Shown: positions 1 through 8,698, counted from the stretch's first letter. The stretch is 64,000 nt of DNA from an uncultured Flavobacteriaceae bacterium (GCA_947494715.1 CANLWG010000008.1:186001-250000), one strand, 5' to 3'. Notes: generated from the sequence alone by a model not told the origin. Translations and numbers: made by a program.

Positions 1-2
1 GG

Positions 3-719
3 GTGGAAAGATTTATTCATCATGACTCTATGGTTTATCCCTTTATTGTTGGGGATAGTCTCGGGAGGTTACCAAATACCTTTTATTTCAACAGTGACGG
101 TGAAGACAAAAATTATAAGGTTAAAAAGACCATTAAGATAAAAATGCCCAAGAATACCAAGATAAAAATGAACGTACGCCATGGGGAGGTAAAACTGGCG
201 AAGAATACCAAAAACATTAAGGCAACACTCTCCCATGCCTATTTATGGGCCAGTACGATAGATGGTGACCAAACCAATATCAAGGTTTCCTATTCCCCGG
301 TTAGCGTACAAAAATGGAATTATGGGCAATTGCAAACCGATTATTCCGAAAATGTAGATTTACGGGAAGTGCTCAACCTTCGTTTAAGTGCTACCTCTTC
401 GGATGTTTCCATAGACCATTTATTAAAAAGCGCCTTTATAAAAAGTGATTTGGGCCCTTTGCACATCAATACGATATCTGAAAACTTCAAGGAACTGGAT
501 ATTACCTTGCAAAATGCCGAGCTTATCTGCAATTTGCCCTCAACCGCCTATGCGATATACATCAATGGCACCAATTCCAGGGTCGATTGTCCCGACAAGC
601 TAAAACTTGACCGAAAAAAGAATCTTAATACGGAAATTGTAAAAGGGTATCATTTAGATGAAAACAACAAGGCATCTATCGTAATCCATTCCAAGTATAG
701 TAATATACTATTGGATTGA
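3..719 (+). CDS. DUF4097-like beta-strand repeat protein, C-terminal part
   Basis: The reading frame is open to the window edge and its first possible start is a GTG at base 3, so this is most likely the last 238 residues of a longer protein. The visible part has short alternating segments of the kind KTIKIKMPKNTKIKMNVRHG, followed by repeated Asp/Asn-rich turns (DGDQTNIKV, SATSSDVSIDHL, SDLGPLHI). This is the pattern of the right-handed beta-solenoid DUF4097 (putative adhesin) fold, which in Bacteroidetes often accompanies anti-sigma or PspC genes. No catalytic motif is visible. Its TGA stop directly abuts the stop codon of the convergent lipoprotein gene with no spacer. The family assignment rests on pattern only. 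Confidence 0.55.
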   Translation: MERFIHHDSMVYPFIVGDSLGRLPNTFYFNSDGEDKNYKVKKTIKIKMPKNTKIKMNVRHGEVKLAKNTKNIKATLSHAYLWASTIDGDQTNIKVSYSPVSVQKWNYGQLQTDYSENVDLREVLNLRLSATSSDVSIDHLLKSAFIKSDLGPLHINTISENFKELDITLQNAELICNLPSTAYAIYINGTNSRVDCPDKLKLDRKKNLNTEIVKGYHLDENNKASIVIHSKYSNILLD

Positions 720-1454
720 TTATTCTTCGAGCAAGAGCGTCCCAAAAATATCCGCATTGATCCATCCCTGATTTTTATCCTCTCCCGGAACAAACACCGA
801 TCCAATAAAGTTTTCCCTTTCCGTACTACTATCATTATCACAATAAGCTAGGGCAAAACCTATTTTCTTATTACTGTTCAAAGTTTTTGGAATGTTTTTT
901 CCTCCATCAACATAGGTATCGTCATACACATGGATGGCTATTTCCCAAGTAGTAGTTTGTCCCTCGGTAATATGTTTGGAAACAATATGTTCATTGTATA
1001 ATTGTGGTTCTTTGTTCGGTGCAAGATCCACTACGTTTCCATCCAGTGCGATATGATAAGCAAAGGCGTTATGGCTAAATTGGTGCAAACCTCCGGAATT
1101 GTCCTCATCAATAAAAACCTCCATGCAATCGTCGTTCCACCATAGTTTAAGAGGGTCTTCATATTGGTCGTAAAGGACATCATCGGTTATCTCGACCAAG
1201 ATATAGAGGGCATCCTCATCCCAACTCAATTTATAATACCCGTTAAAGTCGTCATGTTCATACGGCTTGCCCAACCAGTTCTGGTCCAGTGCATGCCAGT
1301 TGGTCTGGGCCCAAATGTTTTCGGTAGCCTTACCATCGATTGAAATGGAATTTGGATTCTTTTTTACGGAAATGATTTGATGGTCTTCCTTTTTCTTGGT
1401 GGAGTTACAGCATACAAAAAGGAAAGCCAAGCATAAGGTCATTGCAGCTTTCAT
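720..1454 (-). CDS. Lipoprotein with CBM9/DOMON-like carbohydrate-binding domain
   Basis: 244 residues. A short signal peptide ends in a lipobox (LFVCC, Cys15), so it is probably anchored in the outer membrane or periplasm. From about residue 28 the sequence follows the family 9 carbohydrate-binding module pattern: SISIDGKATENIWAQ, then KLSWDEDALYILVEITD, a WWNDDCMEVFIDEDN segment, and a late FALAYCDND stretch. Such domains in Bacteroidetes bind sugars or sit next to sugar-modifying enzymes. It is the last gene of the minus-strand series with two Gfo/Idh/MocA oxidoreductases and a TIM-barrel isomerase, about 100 bp downstream of the nearest one, which suggests a role in holding or sensing the same glycan. 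A sugar ligand cannot be named from sequence. Confidence 0.75.
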   Translation of the reverse strand: MKAAMTLCLAFLFVCCNSTKKKEDHQIISVKKNPNSISIDGKATENIWAQTNWHALDQNWLGKPYEHDDFNGYYKLSWDEDALYILVEITDDVLYDQYEDPLKLWWNDDCMEVFIDEDNSGGLHQFSHNAFAYHIALDGNVVDLAPNKEPQLYNEHIVSKHITEGQTTTWEIAIHVYDDTYVDGGKNIPKTLNSNKKIGFALAYCDNDSSTERENFIGSVFVPGEDKNQGWINADIFGTLLLEE

Positions 1455-1556
1455 CAGTAATAAGTATTGGGGTTACTCTATTAAAGATAGCAATTTTTGG
1501 CACTTTTTACCGCTTTTTGAAAAAGCAATGTCAAAAAGCAGGTCTTATTTCCGGTA

Positions 1557-2747
1557 CTAAAGATTCAAATCGGACTTCCAGTGAACGATTTTTTCGTTGT
1601 GCATGGCATCCAATCCCATTTGCACACAGACCGCTGCATTGGCACCTGTAGTAATATTGGATATGGGCTCTGTATTGTTCGCAACACTCTCCCTAAAATC
1701 CATTAAGGCCTGTTTACTGGGGTCTTCATGATCCACTTCAATGGGGTAGCCTTTGCCTTCGTCCCATTTTAAGGTAGCCCCGGCTACGCCGTCCACTTCG
1801 CCCATTTCCTTGTTCTTTTTGCCCTCTGGGTAGTACCAAGCCTTTGCATAATCCATAATGACAGTGCCTTGATCACCCATTACCTTTATTTTGTAATCGT
1901 TCATGGCATTACTGGTCAAACAAGTGAATTTTGCCTTTACCCCACTGGGATAGCTATAGAGCAGATGAATATTATCATAGGTTTCCCTACCGTCCTTCCA
2001 ATAATTAATACCGCCCACACCCATTACTTTTTCTGGGGTTTCATCCAAGACCCAATTTGAAAAATCGATTTGATGGGAACAGAGTTCCGCGACCAATCCG
2101 CCTGAAAACTCACGATACATACGCCAGTTGATCAAACGTTCCAATTCTGGATCCGGTACAGGTCGTCTCCAATTTCCGTTCCGGTTCCATTGGCATTCAA
2201 TAGCGGCAATTTTTCCGATTTCCCCTTTTTTGATCATGTCCACCACATAGGTATATAGTCGAGAACTGTGGTATTGGTGCCCGGTTTGAAATATTTTGTC
2301 CGATGCCTTGGCCTTATTTACCAGATGCTGTATGCCATCAAAACCTTTGGCCAAGGTCTTTTCACAGTATACGTGCTTTCCGGCATCAAGAGCATCCAAC
2401 GCAATTTTTGAATGTGTATTGAACGGGGTGGCGACCAGTACGGCATCCAGATCAGGGTGTTCCAGAAGTTTACGATAGTCTTTGAAGCCCTGTGCTTTGC
2501 CCTCAACTTTCCCAAGGCCTTGTTCCAATCGGAAAGGAAGAACATCGCAGCAGGCCACAACATTGAAGTTCTCGATTTGATTTATAAATGGAATCAATCC
2601 ACTGCCACGGTCCCCTGTACCTATAACACCAATATTTAAGGTTTCATTGGCACTTTCCTTTGGTATGATCTGTCCCATCGCCGTTGCGGATGTCGCCACC
2701 GCGGCGGAGGCCAGGCTACTTTTCACTACAAATTCCCTTCGCTTCAT
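1557..2747 (-). CDS. Gfo/Idh/MocA family oxidoreductase, Tat-exported
   Basis: 396 residues. The N-terminus MKRREFVVKSSLASAAVATS is a twin-arginine signal (RR at 3-4) followed by an Ala-rich hydrophobic stretch, so the enzyme is expected to fold with its nucleotide in the cytoplasm and be exported by Tat. The Rossmann motif is IGVIGTGDRGSG near residue 40. The family Lys is in CEKTLAKG near residue 130, a variant of the EKP motif. The C-terminal alpha/beta dimerisation domain follows (NRNGNWRRPVPDP, FSGGLVAELCSHQ). The family uses NAD(P) to oxidise or reduce sugars. It lies 45 bp downstream of a second member and is probably in one operon with it. Substrate unknown. Confidence 0.88.
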   Translation of the reverse strand: MKRREFVVKSSLASAAVATSATAMGQIIPKESANETLNIGVIGTGDRGSGLIPFINQIENFNVVACCDVLPFRLEQGLGKVEGKAQGFKDYRKLLEHPDLDAVLVATPFNTHSKIALDALDAGKHVYCEKTLAKGFDGIQHLVNKAKASDKIFQTGHQYHSSRLYTYVVDMIKKGEIGKIAAIECQWNRNGNWRRPVPDPELERLINWRMYREFSGGLVAELCSHQIDFSNWVLDETPEKVMGVGGINYWKDGRETYDNIHLLYSYPSGVKAKFTCLTSNAMNDYKIKVMGDQGTVIMDYAKAWYYPEGKKNKEMGEVDGVAGATLKWDEGKGYPIEVDHEDPSKQALMDFRESVANNTEPISNITTGANAAVCVQMGLDAMHNEKIVHWKSDLNL

Positions 2748-2792
2748 TTCAATCTATCGATTTTCTTTACGTGTCGTTTTAGGTCTTTGGGA

Positions 2793-4124
2793 TTAGATTT
2801 TCGGCTCCCAGCCGTTTTCGTATTCCCTTTTCCAATTTTTCATGGCTTTTTCACTGTTCAGCACCTTTCCCGTAGCGGTATCGATTTTTAGCATTTCCCC
2901 GGCATCTTGGGCCATGTTCCCCAAATGGCACAGCATGGTAGAGAAGCTGGCATCGTTGATGTCCGCGTGGAGGGACTGGTCTTTTCGAATGGCCTCAAAA
3001 AAGTTGCTCACATGATCTACGTCCAATCCGCCTATACCTTGGGTATTGGTGGTAGCACTGGCCGATTTCTCAAACTCCGACTTTATGGGATTCCCTTGAA
3101 GGTCGAACAATTTATAGAAATTACGATCCAATTGAATGGATCCCTTGCTTCCATAAATAGTGATGCCCCTTCCTGGTCGGGCCGGTTTTAATACGCCTCG
3201 ACTGTGTCCTGTCCACGTGATGAATTTATTACCTGGAAAAGCATAGGTCACTTGTTGGTTATCCACAAATTCCCAATCATCGTCATAAGTGTATTTGCCT
3301 CCGAATGAAGTGACGGTCTCGGGCAGGTCCACACCTAAGGCCCATCGGCAGATATCGATTTCATGGGTCCCGTTGTTGTGTACCTCACCGGTACCCCAGG
3401 TGCGGAACCAATGCCAGTTATAGGGATGGATATTGTCTCGATAACTTTCCCGGGGAGCAGGTCCTTGCCAAAGTTCCCAATCCAAGGATTTGGGTACGGG
3501 TATTTTGTTTCCCTTGCCTATGGAACCCCGATTGTTGGAGTAGTAGGCTTCACCTTTGAATACTTCACCAATAATTCCGTTTCGGATATCCTCAATGGCC
3601 ATGATGGAGGTCCGTGCCGAACGTTGTTGGTTGCCCATTTGAACCTTCTTGCCATATTTTTTCTGGGCCTGTACCAGAAGTTGATTTTCGTGTGGGTTGT
3701 GGCTACATGGTTTTTCCACATAAACATGTTTTCCGGCCTGAAGGGCTAAAATTGCCATGGGCGCATGCCAATGTTCCGGGGTTGCGATAAAGACGGCATT
3801 CACGTCCTTGTCTTCCAAAATCTTACGAAAATCCTTTTCTACTTTGGGAACATAACCAATATTCTCTTGGCACCATGCATTGTGCTCCTCTATGATTCCA
3901 TCGTCTACATCGCAATTGTATAGAATTAGGGCATTGGTATCTGCATGTATGGCCTTTACATGGGCCTTGGCCCGGCTCCGTACGCCTATTACGGCACAAT
4001 TAATATGATCATTGGCCCCAAGGATACGGGCGTTGCCCATATGCGGCATTACCAGTCCGCCCAAGGTTATTGCCGCAGTACCTGCTGTTGTTTTTTTAAT
4101 AAACTCCCTTCTGTTCGTACTCAT
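2793..4124 (-). CDS. Gfo/Idh/MocA family oxidoreductase, Tat-exported (second copy)
   Basis: 443 residues. I place the start at MSTNRREFIKK, not at the Met 13 codons upstream, because the twin-arginine motif is then correctly near the N-terminus and the gene no longer overlaps its upstream neighbour. The hydrophobic Tat segment is followed by the NAD-binding strand INCAVIGVRSRAKAH and the catalytic-type motif YVEKPCSHNPHE. The remainder matches the long periplasmic subfamily (SNNRGSIGKGNK, HNNGTHEIDICRWALG). It begins 10 bp after the TIM-barrel gene and is followed after 45 bp by the other Gfo/Idh gene, so all three are likely one transcript. The two Gfo/Idh proteins are not close paralogues and may act on successive steps. 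Confidence 0.88.
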   Translation of the reverse strand: MSTNRREFIKKTTAGTAAITLGGLVMPHMGNARILGANDHINCAVIGVRSRAKAHVKAIHADTNALILYNCDVDDGIIEEHNAWCQENIGYVPKVEKDFRKILEDKDVNAVFIATPEHWHAPMAILALQAGKHVYVEKPCSHNPHENQLLVQAQKKYGKKVQMGNQQRSARTSIMAIEDIRNGIIGEVFKGEAYYSNNRGSIGKGNKIPVPKSLDWELWQGPAPRESYRDNIHPYNWHWFRTWGTGEVHNNGTHEIDICRWALGVDLPETVTSFGGKYTYDDDWEFVDNQQVTYAFPGNKFITWTGHSRGVLKPARPGRGITIYGSKGSIQLDRNFYKLFDLQGNPIKSEFEKSASATTNTQGIGGLDVDHVSNFFEAIRKDQSLHADINDASFSTMLCHLGNMAQDAGEMLKIDTATGKVLNSEKAMKNWKREYENGWEPKI

Positions 4125-4134
4125 TTGGTTTAAG

Positions 4135-4983
4135 TTATAAGGTTGATAAAATGCCTTTGACATAGCCCATAGACTCGGCCATTCCCGGAAGTGGGTCCTT
4201 TGCTTCCGCTTCGTATTCCAAGGCCAATGTGCCTTGGTATCCTAATTTTTGTATCGTTTTTAAAAAGGTTGGAAAGTCGATGACGCCCCTGCCTATAATA
4301 CAGGTCTCTCCTTCGGCTTTGGCGGCCGTGACATCCTTCAAATGGATATCAAAGACCCGATCTGAAAAAGCGGTGACATCCGCTGCTGGGTCACGACCGA
4401 TGCGTTGGGTATGGCCAATATCGATACACAGCCCCATACGGGGATCCCGGTCTTGAACCTTAACATAGGCATCCTCAGGGCTTGAATACAATTTATCGCC
4501 TGGTCCATGGTTGTGAATGGCCAGTTTAATATCGGTTTCCTTTACCTTTTCTTCCACATAATCCAACAATTCATGATTGGGCACCCCGATTATCATTTTC
4601 ATGCTGGCGGTCTTGGCATAGTTAAAGGCCTGGTCCACCTCGTCCTTGCTTTTCATATAAATGACCCCGGCACCATAGAGTTCAACGCCTTTTTCCCTAC
4701 AGAGGGCCACCGCCTTTTCAATAGTCTCCTTATTGGAATCCAAGGGAAGGTGCATGCTCTTAAAGGTAATCCGATCGACCCCGCACCGCAACGTCATATC
4801 CAGGGCTTCTTCCATGGAAAATTCACGAAGCGTATAAGAAGCAACCCCAAGCTTTACATCTATTTCCACTGGGTTTGGAATACCCTTTAAACCGGATGCC
4901 TTGACTATTTCTGGAATTGTAACGGCGGTTATCCCCACAATTCCAGCGGATGCCTTTTTTATAAAATTTCTTCTGCTTTTCAT
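4135..4983 (-). CDS. Sugar phosphate isomerase/epimerase-like TIM barrel, Tat signal
   Basis: 282 residues. MKSRRNFIKKASAGIVGIT is a twin-arginine signal. The rest is the xylose-isomerase-like TIM barrel (AP endonuclease family 2 fold): LGVASYTLREF at the first strand, KLAIHNHGPGDK with metal-ligand His, MGLCIDIGHTQRIG, FDIHLKDV and a final LALEYEAEAKDP. The Glu/His/Asp ligands for a divalent metal are therefore present. Relatives isomerise, epimerise or, in keto-sugar pathways, cleave or hydrate sugar intermediates. As the first gene of the minus-strand operon with two exported Gfo/Idh dehydrogenases, it probably acts on their keto products in the periplasm. That is inference from context. 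Confidence 0.85.
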   Translation of the reverse strand: MKSRRNFIKKASAGIVGITAVTIPEIVKASGLKGIPNPVEIDVKLGVASYTLREFSMEEALDMTLRCGVDRITFKSMHLPLDSNKETIEKAVALCREKGVELYGAGVIYMKSKDEVDQAFNYAKTASMKMIIGVPNHELLDYVEEKVKETDIKLAIHNHGPGDKLYSSPEDAYVKVQDRDPRMGLCIDIGHTQRIGRDPAADVTAFSDRVFDIHLKDVTAAKAEGETCIIGRGVIDFPTFLKTIQKLGYQGTLALEYEAEAKDPLPGMAESMGYVKGILSTL

Positions 4984-5072
4984 GTTGGTTTTCCTCTTTG
5001 TTCAATAGGCTCATTACTGTACCATTACGAACTTCGTATTGGGCCGCGTCCATCCGTTCACGGAGCCGAAAA

Positions 5073-5118
5073 CCAGCAAGGAAAATCTACAACGTTTGCG
5101 TAAATTTAGGTACAACTG
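5073..5118 (-). promoter_or_regulatory. Possible promoter and LacI-like operator of the 4983-720 operon
   Basis: On the minus strand a GCAAACGTT core (near 5092-5100) matches most of the LacI-family consensus half-site pair GCAAACGTTTGC. It lies between a TTG (near 5117) and a TAGATTTT box (near 5082-5089), which is one base from the flavobacterial -7 consensus TAnnTTTG. The spacing of about 23 bases is at the long end. The site sits about 100 bp upstream of the TIM-barrel gene. No LacI-type regulator is encoded in the window. Confidence 0.3.
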
Positions 5119-5163
5119 GTTTCAAAAGCCACTAAACTATGACTATCGGATAAATTTACAAAT

Positions 5164-5191
5164 AAAAAAGCGACCGAATTAGGGTCGCTTT
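5164..5191 (-). terminator. Intrinsic terminator downstream of msrA
   Basis: A 9-bp perfect stem (AAAGCGACC with GGTCGCTTT) and a short loop are followed on the minus strand by a run of T. It lies 24 bp after the msrA stop codon and reads in the right direction. Confidence 0.85.
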
Positions 5192-5214
5192 ACAATTGAT
5201 GATCAAAAAAAGGA

Positions 5215-5913
5215 TCAATGCGAATCCTCCTTTAGATAATCTCCAAAATTCTTTTTAAACCGATTGAGACGTGGGATGGACACGTTGGTGATATAGGAAT
5301 TATTGGGATGTTTTCGCTCGTAATCCTGATGGTATTCCTCGGCCTTCCAAAACTTGATGAATTCTGTGACTTCGGTGGTTATGAGGGCACCCTCATATAC
5401 GTTTTGTTCCTTTAAGGCCGCTATATAGCTTTCAATAATTTTCTTTTCCTGTGGATTCTTGTAAAAAGCAACGGAACGGTATTGTGGTCCTCTATCCGGT
5501 CCTTGCCTGTTTAAGGTGGTGGGATCGTGGGAACCGAAGAAAACCTGTACCAATTCTATAAAGGATATGATTTCCGGGTCATAGTAGACTTCTACGGCTT
5601 CAGCGTGACTGGTCTGTCCGCGGGCCACCTGCTCATAGGAAGGGTTTTCCTCGCTCCCGCCCGAATATCCGGAAACTACCTCTTTAACCCCCTTTACACT
5701 TTCAAAAATGGCTTCCACGCACCAGAAACAACCACTGGCAAAATAGGCGGTCTCATAGGCGTTTAAGTCTTGAGTGGAAAGCTTCGCCATTTCCTTTTTT
5801 TCCTCTTGGACCCTATTATCAATGGCTACTTTTTTGTTTTCGTTGGCCTTGGATTGGCAACTGCCCAAAACCAAAAGAGCAAGAGCCAAAAAGGACGTTT
5901 TTAGAATCTTCAT
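5215..5913 (-). CDS. msrA: Peptide-methionine (S)-S-oxide reductase, lipoprotein form
   Basis: 232 residues from the start at MKILKTSF. An upstream in-frame Met would add 35 residues ahead of a clear lipoprotein signal, so I reject it. The lipobox LVLGSC puts the lipidated Cys at position 19. The MsrA active site GCFWC follows (catalytic Cys62), with the family segments GVKEVVSGYSGG, HAEAVEVYYDP, FFGSHDPTTLNRQGPD, QYRSVAFY and the C-terminal AEEYHQDY. It reduces methionine-S-sulfoxide in proteins. The lipoprotein signal implies repair of periplasmic or outer-membrane proteins, unlike the usual cytoplasmic enzyme. It stands alone, with its own terminator. No msrB is adjacent. Confidence 0.95.
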   Translation of the reverse strand: MKILKTSFLALALLVLGSCQSKANENKKVAIDNRVQEEKKEMAKLSTQDLNAYETAYFASGCFWCVEAIFESVKGVKEVVSGYSGGSEENPSYEQVARGQTSHAEAVEVYYDPEIISFIELVQVFFGSHDPTTLNRQGPDRGPQYRSVAFYKNPQEKKIIESYIAALKEQNVYEGALITTEVTEFIKFWKAEEYHQDYERKHPNNSYITNVSIPRLNRFKKNFGDYLKEDSH

Positions 5914-6156
5914 TGATTTTTCTTTTTCAAAGTTTGTTGCCGAAGTTACTAGCTCCTTACGGGAACTTTGGTTAAAAAATGTTAAGGTTTCGGTATACGA
6001 ATATAAGGGAGTTCTCAATTTGCGGTCTCAGCTGGTATAATGAGAGGGTACTTTTCATAGGTCTGGGCGGGGATATATCTAGATAGTGGTGGGTTCCATA
6101 GGATAAAAGTGTAAATTAGGGTGGATATAACAAGTTGGCACCAATGATAACTAAAA

Positions 6157-6660
6157 ATGAGTTTGAATAAATTATTTCCACTTATCTACATCCTTATTTG
6201 GCTTTCAGTAATTTTTTTTACACCTACAGAAGTATTTTATTCTGGAGACGGAATATTACGATGGATTGTATTCGCAGGAATCTTTTTGATGTTGCCATAT
6301 TTACTTTATAAATCCTTAGAATTAACTTCCCTTGCAAAAAAGACAAGAAAAGGAATAGCTTATTTGTCTGTTTTATTAGGGATTCCATTTGGGCTATGGC
6401 TAAATGCTCAAAGTGAAAAGGAATTAGAAGAAAATGGAAAGCTAACCCACGGAATAATTGACAAAGCCTGGTTAGTAGTTCGAAAAAGTAGAACAGATGT
6501 TTGGTCAGTTAGAGCGAAATATACTGTTGGAGACAAAATATTTTATACATCGACAAAGGCAAATCCTGAAAAGTCACTGTTTGAAGGAGACACCATAACA
6601 ATTATTTACTCAGAAACAACCCCTCAAATGAGTGAAATTATGGAATTAAAAAATAAATAA
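6157..6660 (+). CDS. Membrane protein of unknown function
   Basis: 167 residues. Three hydrophobic segments (about 5-22, 33-51 and 65-81) are followed by a soluble C-terminal domain of about 80 residues. That domain has strand-like segments (GIIDKAWLVV, VRAKYTVGDKIFY, DTITIIYSETTP) that resemble DUF3592-type or OB-like tails of small flavobacterial membrane proteins. I do not recognise a function. It is the first of four AT-rich plus-strand genes that differ in base composition from the flanking genes. Confidence 0.6.
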   Translation: MSLNKLFPLIYILIWLSVIFFTPTEVFYSGDGILRWIVFAGIFLMLPYLLYKSLELTSLAKKTRKGIAYLSVLLGIPFGLWLNAQSEKELEENGKLTHGIIDKAWLVVRKSRTDVWSVRAKYTVGDKIFYTSTKANPEKSLFEGDTITIIYSETTPQMSEIMELKNK

Positions 6661-6723
6661 CCGATGTTAACCAAATATAAACACAATTGAAATTAACAAT
6701 TATGGAGAATCGTTAACACACTT

Positions 6724-7230
6724 ATGAAAAGAGCTATTTTGATAATTGTAATGATTTTGATAATATCATGTGGACAGGGCAAAGAACAGCGAAACTTAGC
6801 AACGGTTGAAATAGAACCTTTCGAATTGACCGTAACCAAGTTCGATTTTTCTTTGGCTTATGGAATAGCTTATAGAATAACTCACAAAGATTTACATATT
6901 ATTTTTAGGGGTGAGTTAGAAGGCGAAAAGGACACCACACTATTTGAATCATTACTTAAAAAATCAGAGTCATTAAAGAATATGAGCAATATTGAATTTG
7001 GTAAATTGAAGGACAGATATTTCAATCCTTGTATCGCAGATGGTTCGCAAATAAATGTTCGTTTTCAAAAGGGTAAAACTAAAAAGTCAGTTTATCTGAG
7101 TAATTACTACCAAGAAGACATAGGTGAGATAATTGACTTTGTAAATCAAGTCGTACCTAACAAGTATCAAATCGATTATGATAAAAAATGGCTTGAAAAA
7201 CGTCTTAAGGAATGTATATTAATAGAGTGA
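6724..7230 (+). CDS. Hypothetical lipoprotein
   Basis: 168 residues. The signal MKRAILIIVMILIISC has a lipobox ending at Cys16. The mature part has no motif I can name. It is predicted mixed alpha/beta, with a single Cys in FNPCIADGSQINVRF and another near the end (KECIL). The start is supported by the signal peptide. It is AT-rich like its neighbours, and the 63-bp spacer before it shows no terminator, so it may be co-transcribed with the gene at 6157. Confidence 0.55.
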   Translation: MKRAILIIVMILIISCGQGKEQRNLATVEIEPFELTVTKFDFSLAYGIAYRITHKDLHIIFRGELEGEKDTTLFESLLKKSESLKNMSNIEFGKLKDRYFNPCIADGSQINVRFQKGKTKKSVYLSNYYQEDIGEIIDFVNQVVPNKYQIDYDKKWLEKRLKECILIE

Positions 7231-7383
7231 ATCTTATGTTTGAATGCGATTGCCGTAATCCATTGCACCAATCCCAAAATCTCTTGGGGATGCAACCGGT
7301 ACTTTACAAAAGGATGTAGTATGTATTCTCTTAGATATATCTAATAACAATTGCTCCATGATGGAGACAACTCAAAAAACTAT

Positions 7384-8142
7384 ATGCATAGAAAAGTCAT
7401 TTTAATGTTTTTTCTTTTAAGCAATTTATCTTTTTCTCAAACTGACTCTATCGATGACAAGGTTATGAGAATGATAGAGGTACTGGGTTCGACTGAAAGG
7501 ATGGAAGCGATAGTAGAAACTATGATTAAAATGCAGGAAGAAGAAAGTCCTGAATTAATAGAATCTGAATATTGGCAAAGTTTCAAAAATGAAGAGATCA
7601 ACTACGACGAACTAATTGGGTTACTAATTCCAATTTATAAAAAGCACCTTACAATTCAGGAAATTGAAACAATTACAGAATTTTACAGTAGCCCCATCGG
7701 ACAAAAGATGGTTGAAAAATTTCCTCTAATAGCAAATGAAGCAATGCAAGTAGGGTCGATATGGGGTGAAAATCTATTTAAAAGGGTTCGGACTAATTTC
7801 AACAAACCGCTAGCGGAAAAATTCGGTTCACCCACTAAGGATTGTTCTTCCTTGAAAAAAGGCAAGTTTAGATTTTTTGATAATCAGAACAATCAAATAC
7901 TAGTAAGCCGTAAAAACAATATTCAGGAGGAAAGAATTAATGGAAATCTAATCAAAGGTAAAATAGAATGGTTGAACGATTGTCAGTATAAACTATGGAA
8001 TTATCAAGAAGATGACAATTACGAAGATATTGAACCTTTTATTGTAACAGTTTATGAATTGACCGACGATAGTTACAAATTTATTTACAAACAAGAAAAT
8101 GGAATTGAATACTTTGAGGGCGAAATGGAAATACTAAAATAA
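7384..8142 (+). CDS. DUF2059-type secreted protein
   Basis: 252 residues from MHRKVILMFF, chosen over an upstream Met because it begins a cleavable signal peptide (ending near SFSQ). The region LIPIYKKHLTIQEIETITEF followed by YSSPIGQKMVEKFPLIANEA is the DUF2059 signature: a helical segment in which a polypeptide is probed by a Y-x-S-P-x-G-x-K motif. The C-terminal 90 residues form a separate small beta-rich domain with Cys-containing segments (KDCSSLKKGKF, LNDCQYKLW), found in lipocalin-like Bacteroidetes proteins. Function unknown; probably periplasmic. Confidence 0.6.
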   Translation: MHRKVILMFFLLSNLSFSQTDSIDDKVMRMIEVLGSTERMEAIVETMIKMQEEESPELIESEYWQSFKNEEINYDELIGLLIPIYKKHLTIQEIETITEFYSSPIGQKMVEKFPLIANEAMQVGSIWGENLFKRVRTNFNKPLAEKFGSPTKDCSSLKKGKFRFFDNQNNQILVSRKNNIQEERINGNLIKGKIEWLNDCQYKLWNYQEDDNYEDIEPFIVTVYELTDDSYKFIYKQENGIEYFEGEMEILK

Positions 8143-8269
8143 AGCCAAGCTGATAAAACAGAGAGTATAGTTAATTGGTTTTGTTAGCTCGGACACTTTT
8201 TAGATTATCAAAGAAAGAGTAAAGACGTATTTTATATCTAGATAAATACGTTGCAGAATATTTTGACCA

Positions 8270-8698
8270 ATGAGAAATTTAATACTTGGATTCTTCTGTC
8301 TTTCCTTAATTAATTGTGGGGAAAATAAAAGTGGAGAGAAACTCAAAATTAATGTTGATACGGAAACACCAACAATGGATAAATTTGACTTGGAAAATTT
8401 AGACAATATACCACACGTAGCTGGACGTTTGGCAACGGAAACTGATGTTAATTCAGGTGCGGCTACTTTCATTGTAGATAGCCAAGGACAGGAACATAAG
8501 CCGTTAGATATTCAGATTCCTGCTTTGGCTTTTAAAATTGACATAAACACAAATAAAAAAACTCCGGTTATTGTTATTCAAGGTGAGCAGGTGGGAGAGC
8601 AGCAAGTAGTTGGGATTAAGTATTTGGATGGTTCTGATGGAGTCTGCGCATTATCCGAATTGGAATTCGTGGAAAGTTCGGAGAAATTTGAAAATTAA
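8270..8698 (+). CDS. Small hypothetical lipoprotein
   Basis: 142 residues with a lipoprotein signal (FFCLSLINC, Cys16). The mature part is acidic and beta-rich (GAATFIVDSQGQEHKPLDIQ, TPVIVIQGEQVGEQQVVGI). I do not recognise a family. The last of the AT-rich orphan block; about 130 bp separate it from the preceding gene, so it may have its own promoter. Confidence 0.5.
   Translation: MRNLILGFFCLSLINCGENKSGEKLKINVDTETPTMDKFDLENLDNIPHVAGRLATETDVNSGAATFIVDSQGQEHKPLDIQIPALAFKIDINTNKKTPVIVIQGEQVGEQQVVGIKYLDGSDGVCALSELEFVESSEKFEN

Noticed and set aside
6157-8698. Integron-like array of orphan genes
   Set aside because: Spacers do not show regular attC-like hairpins or an integrase, only AT-rich composition.
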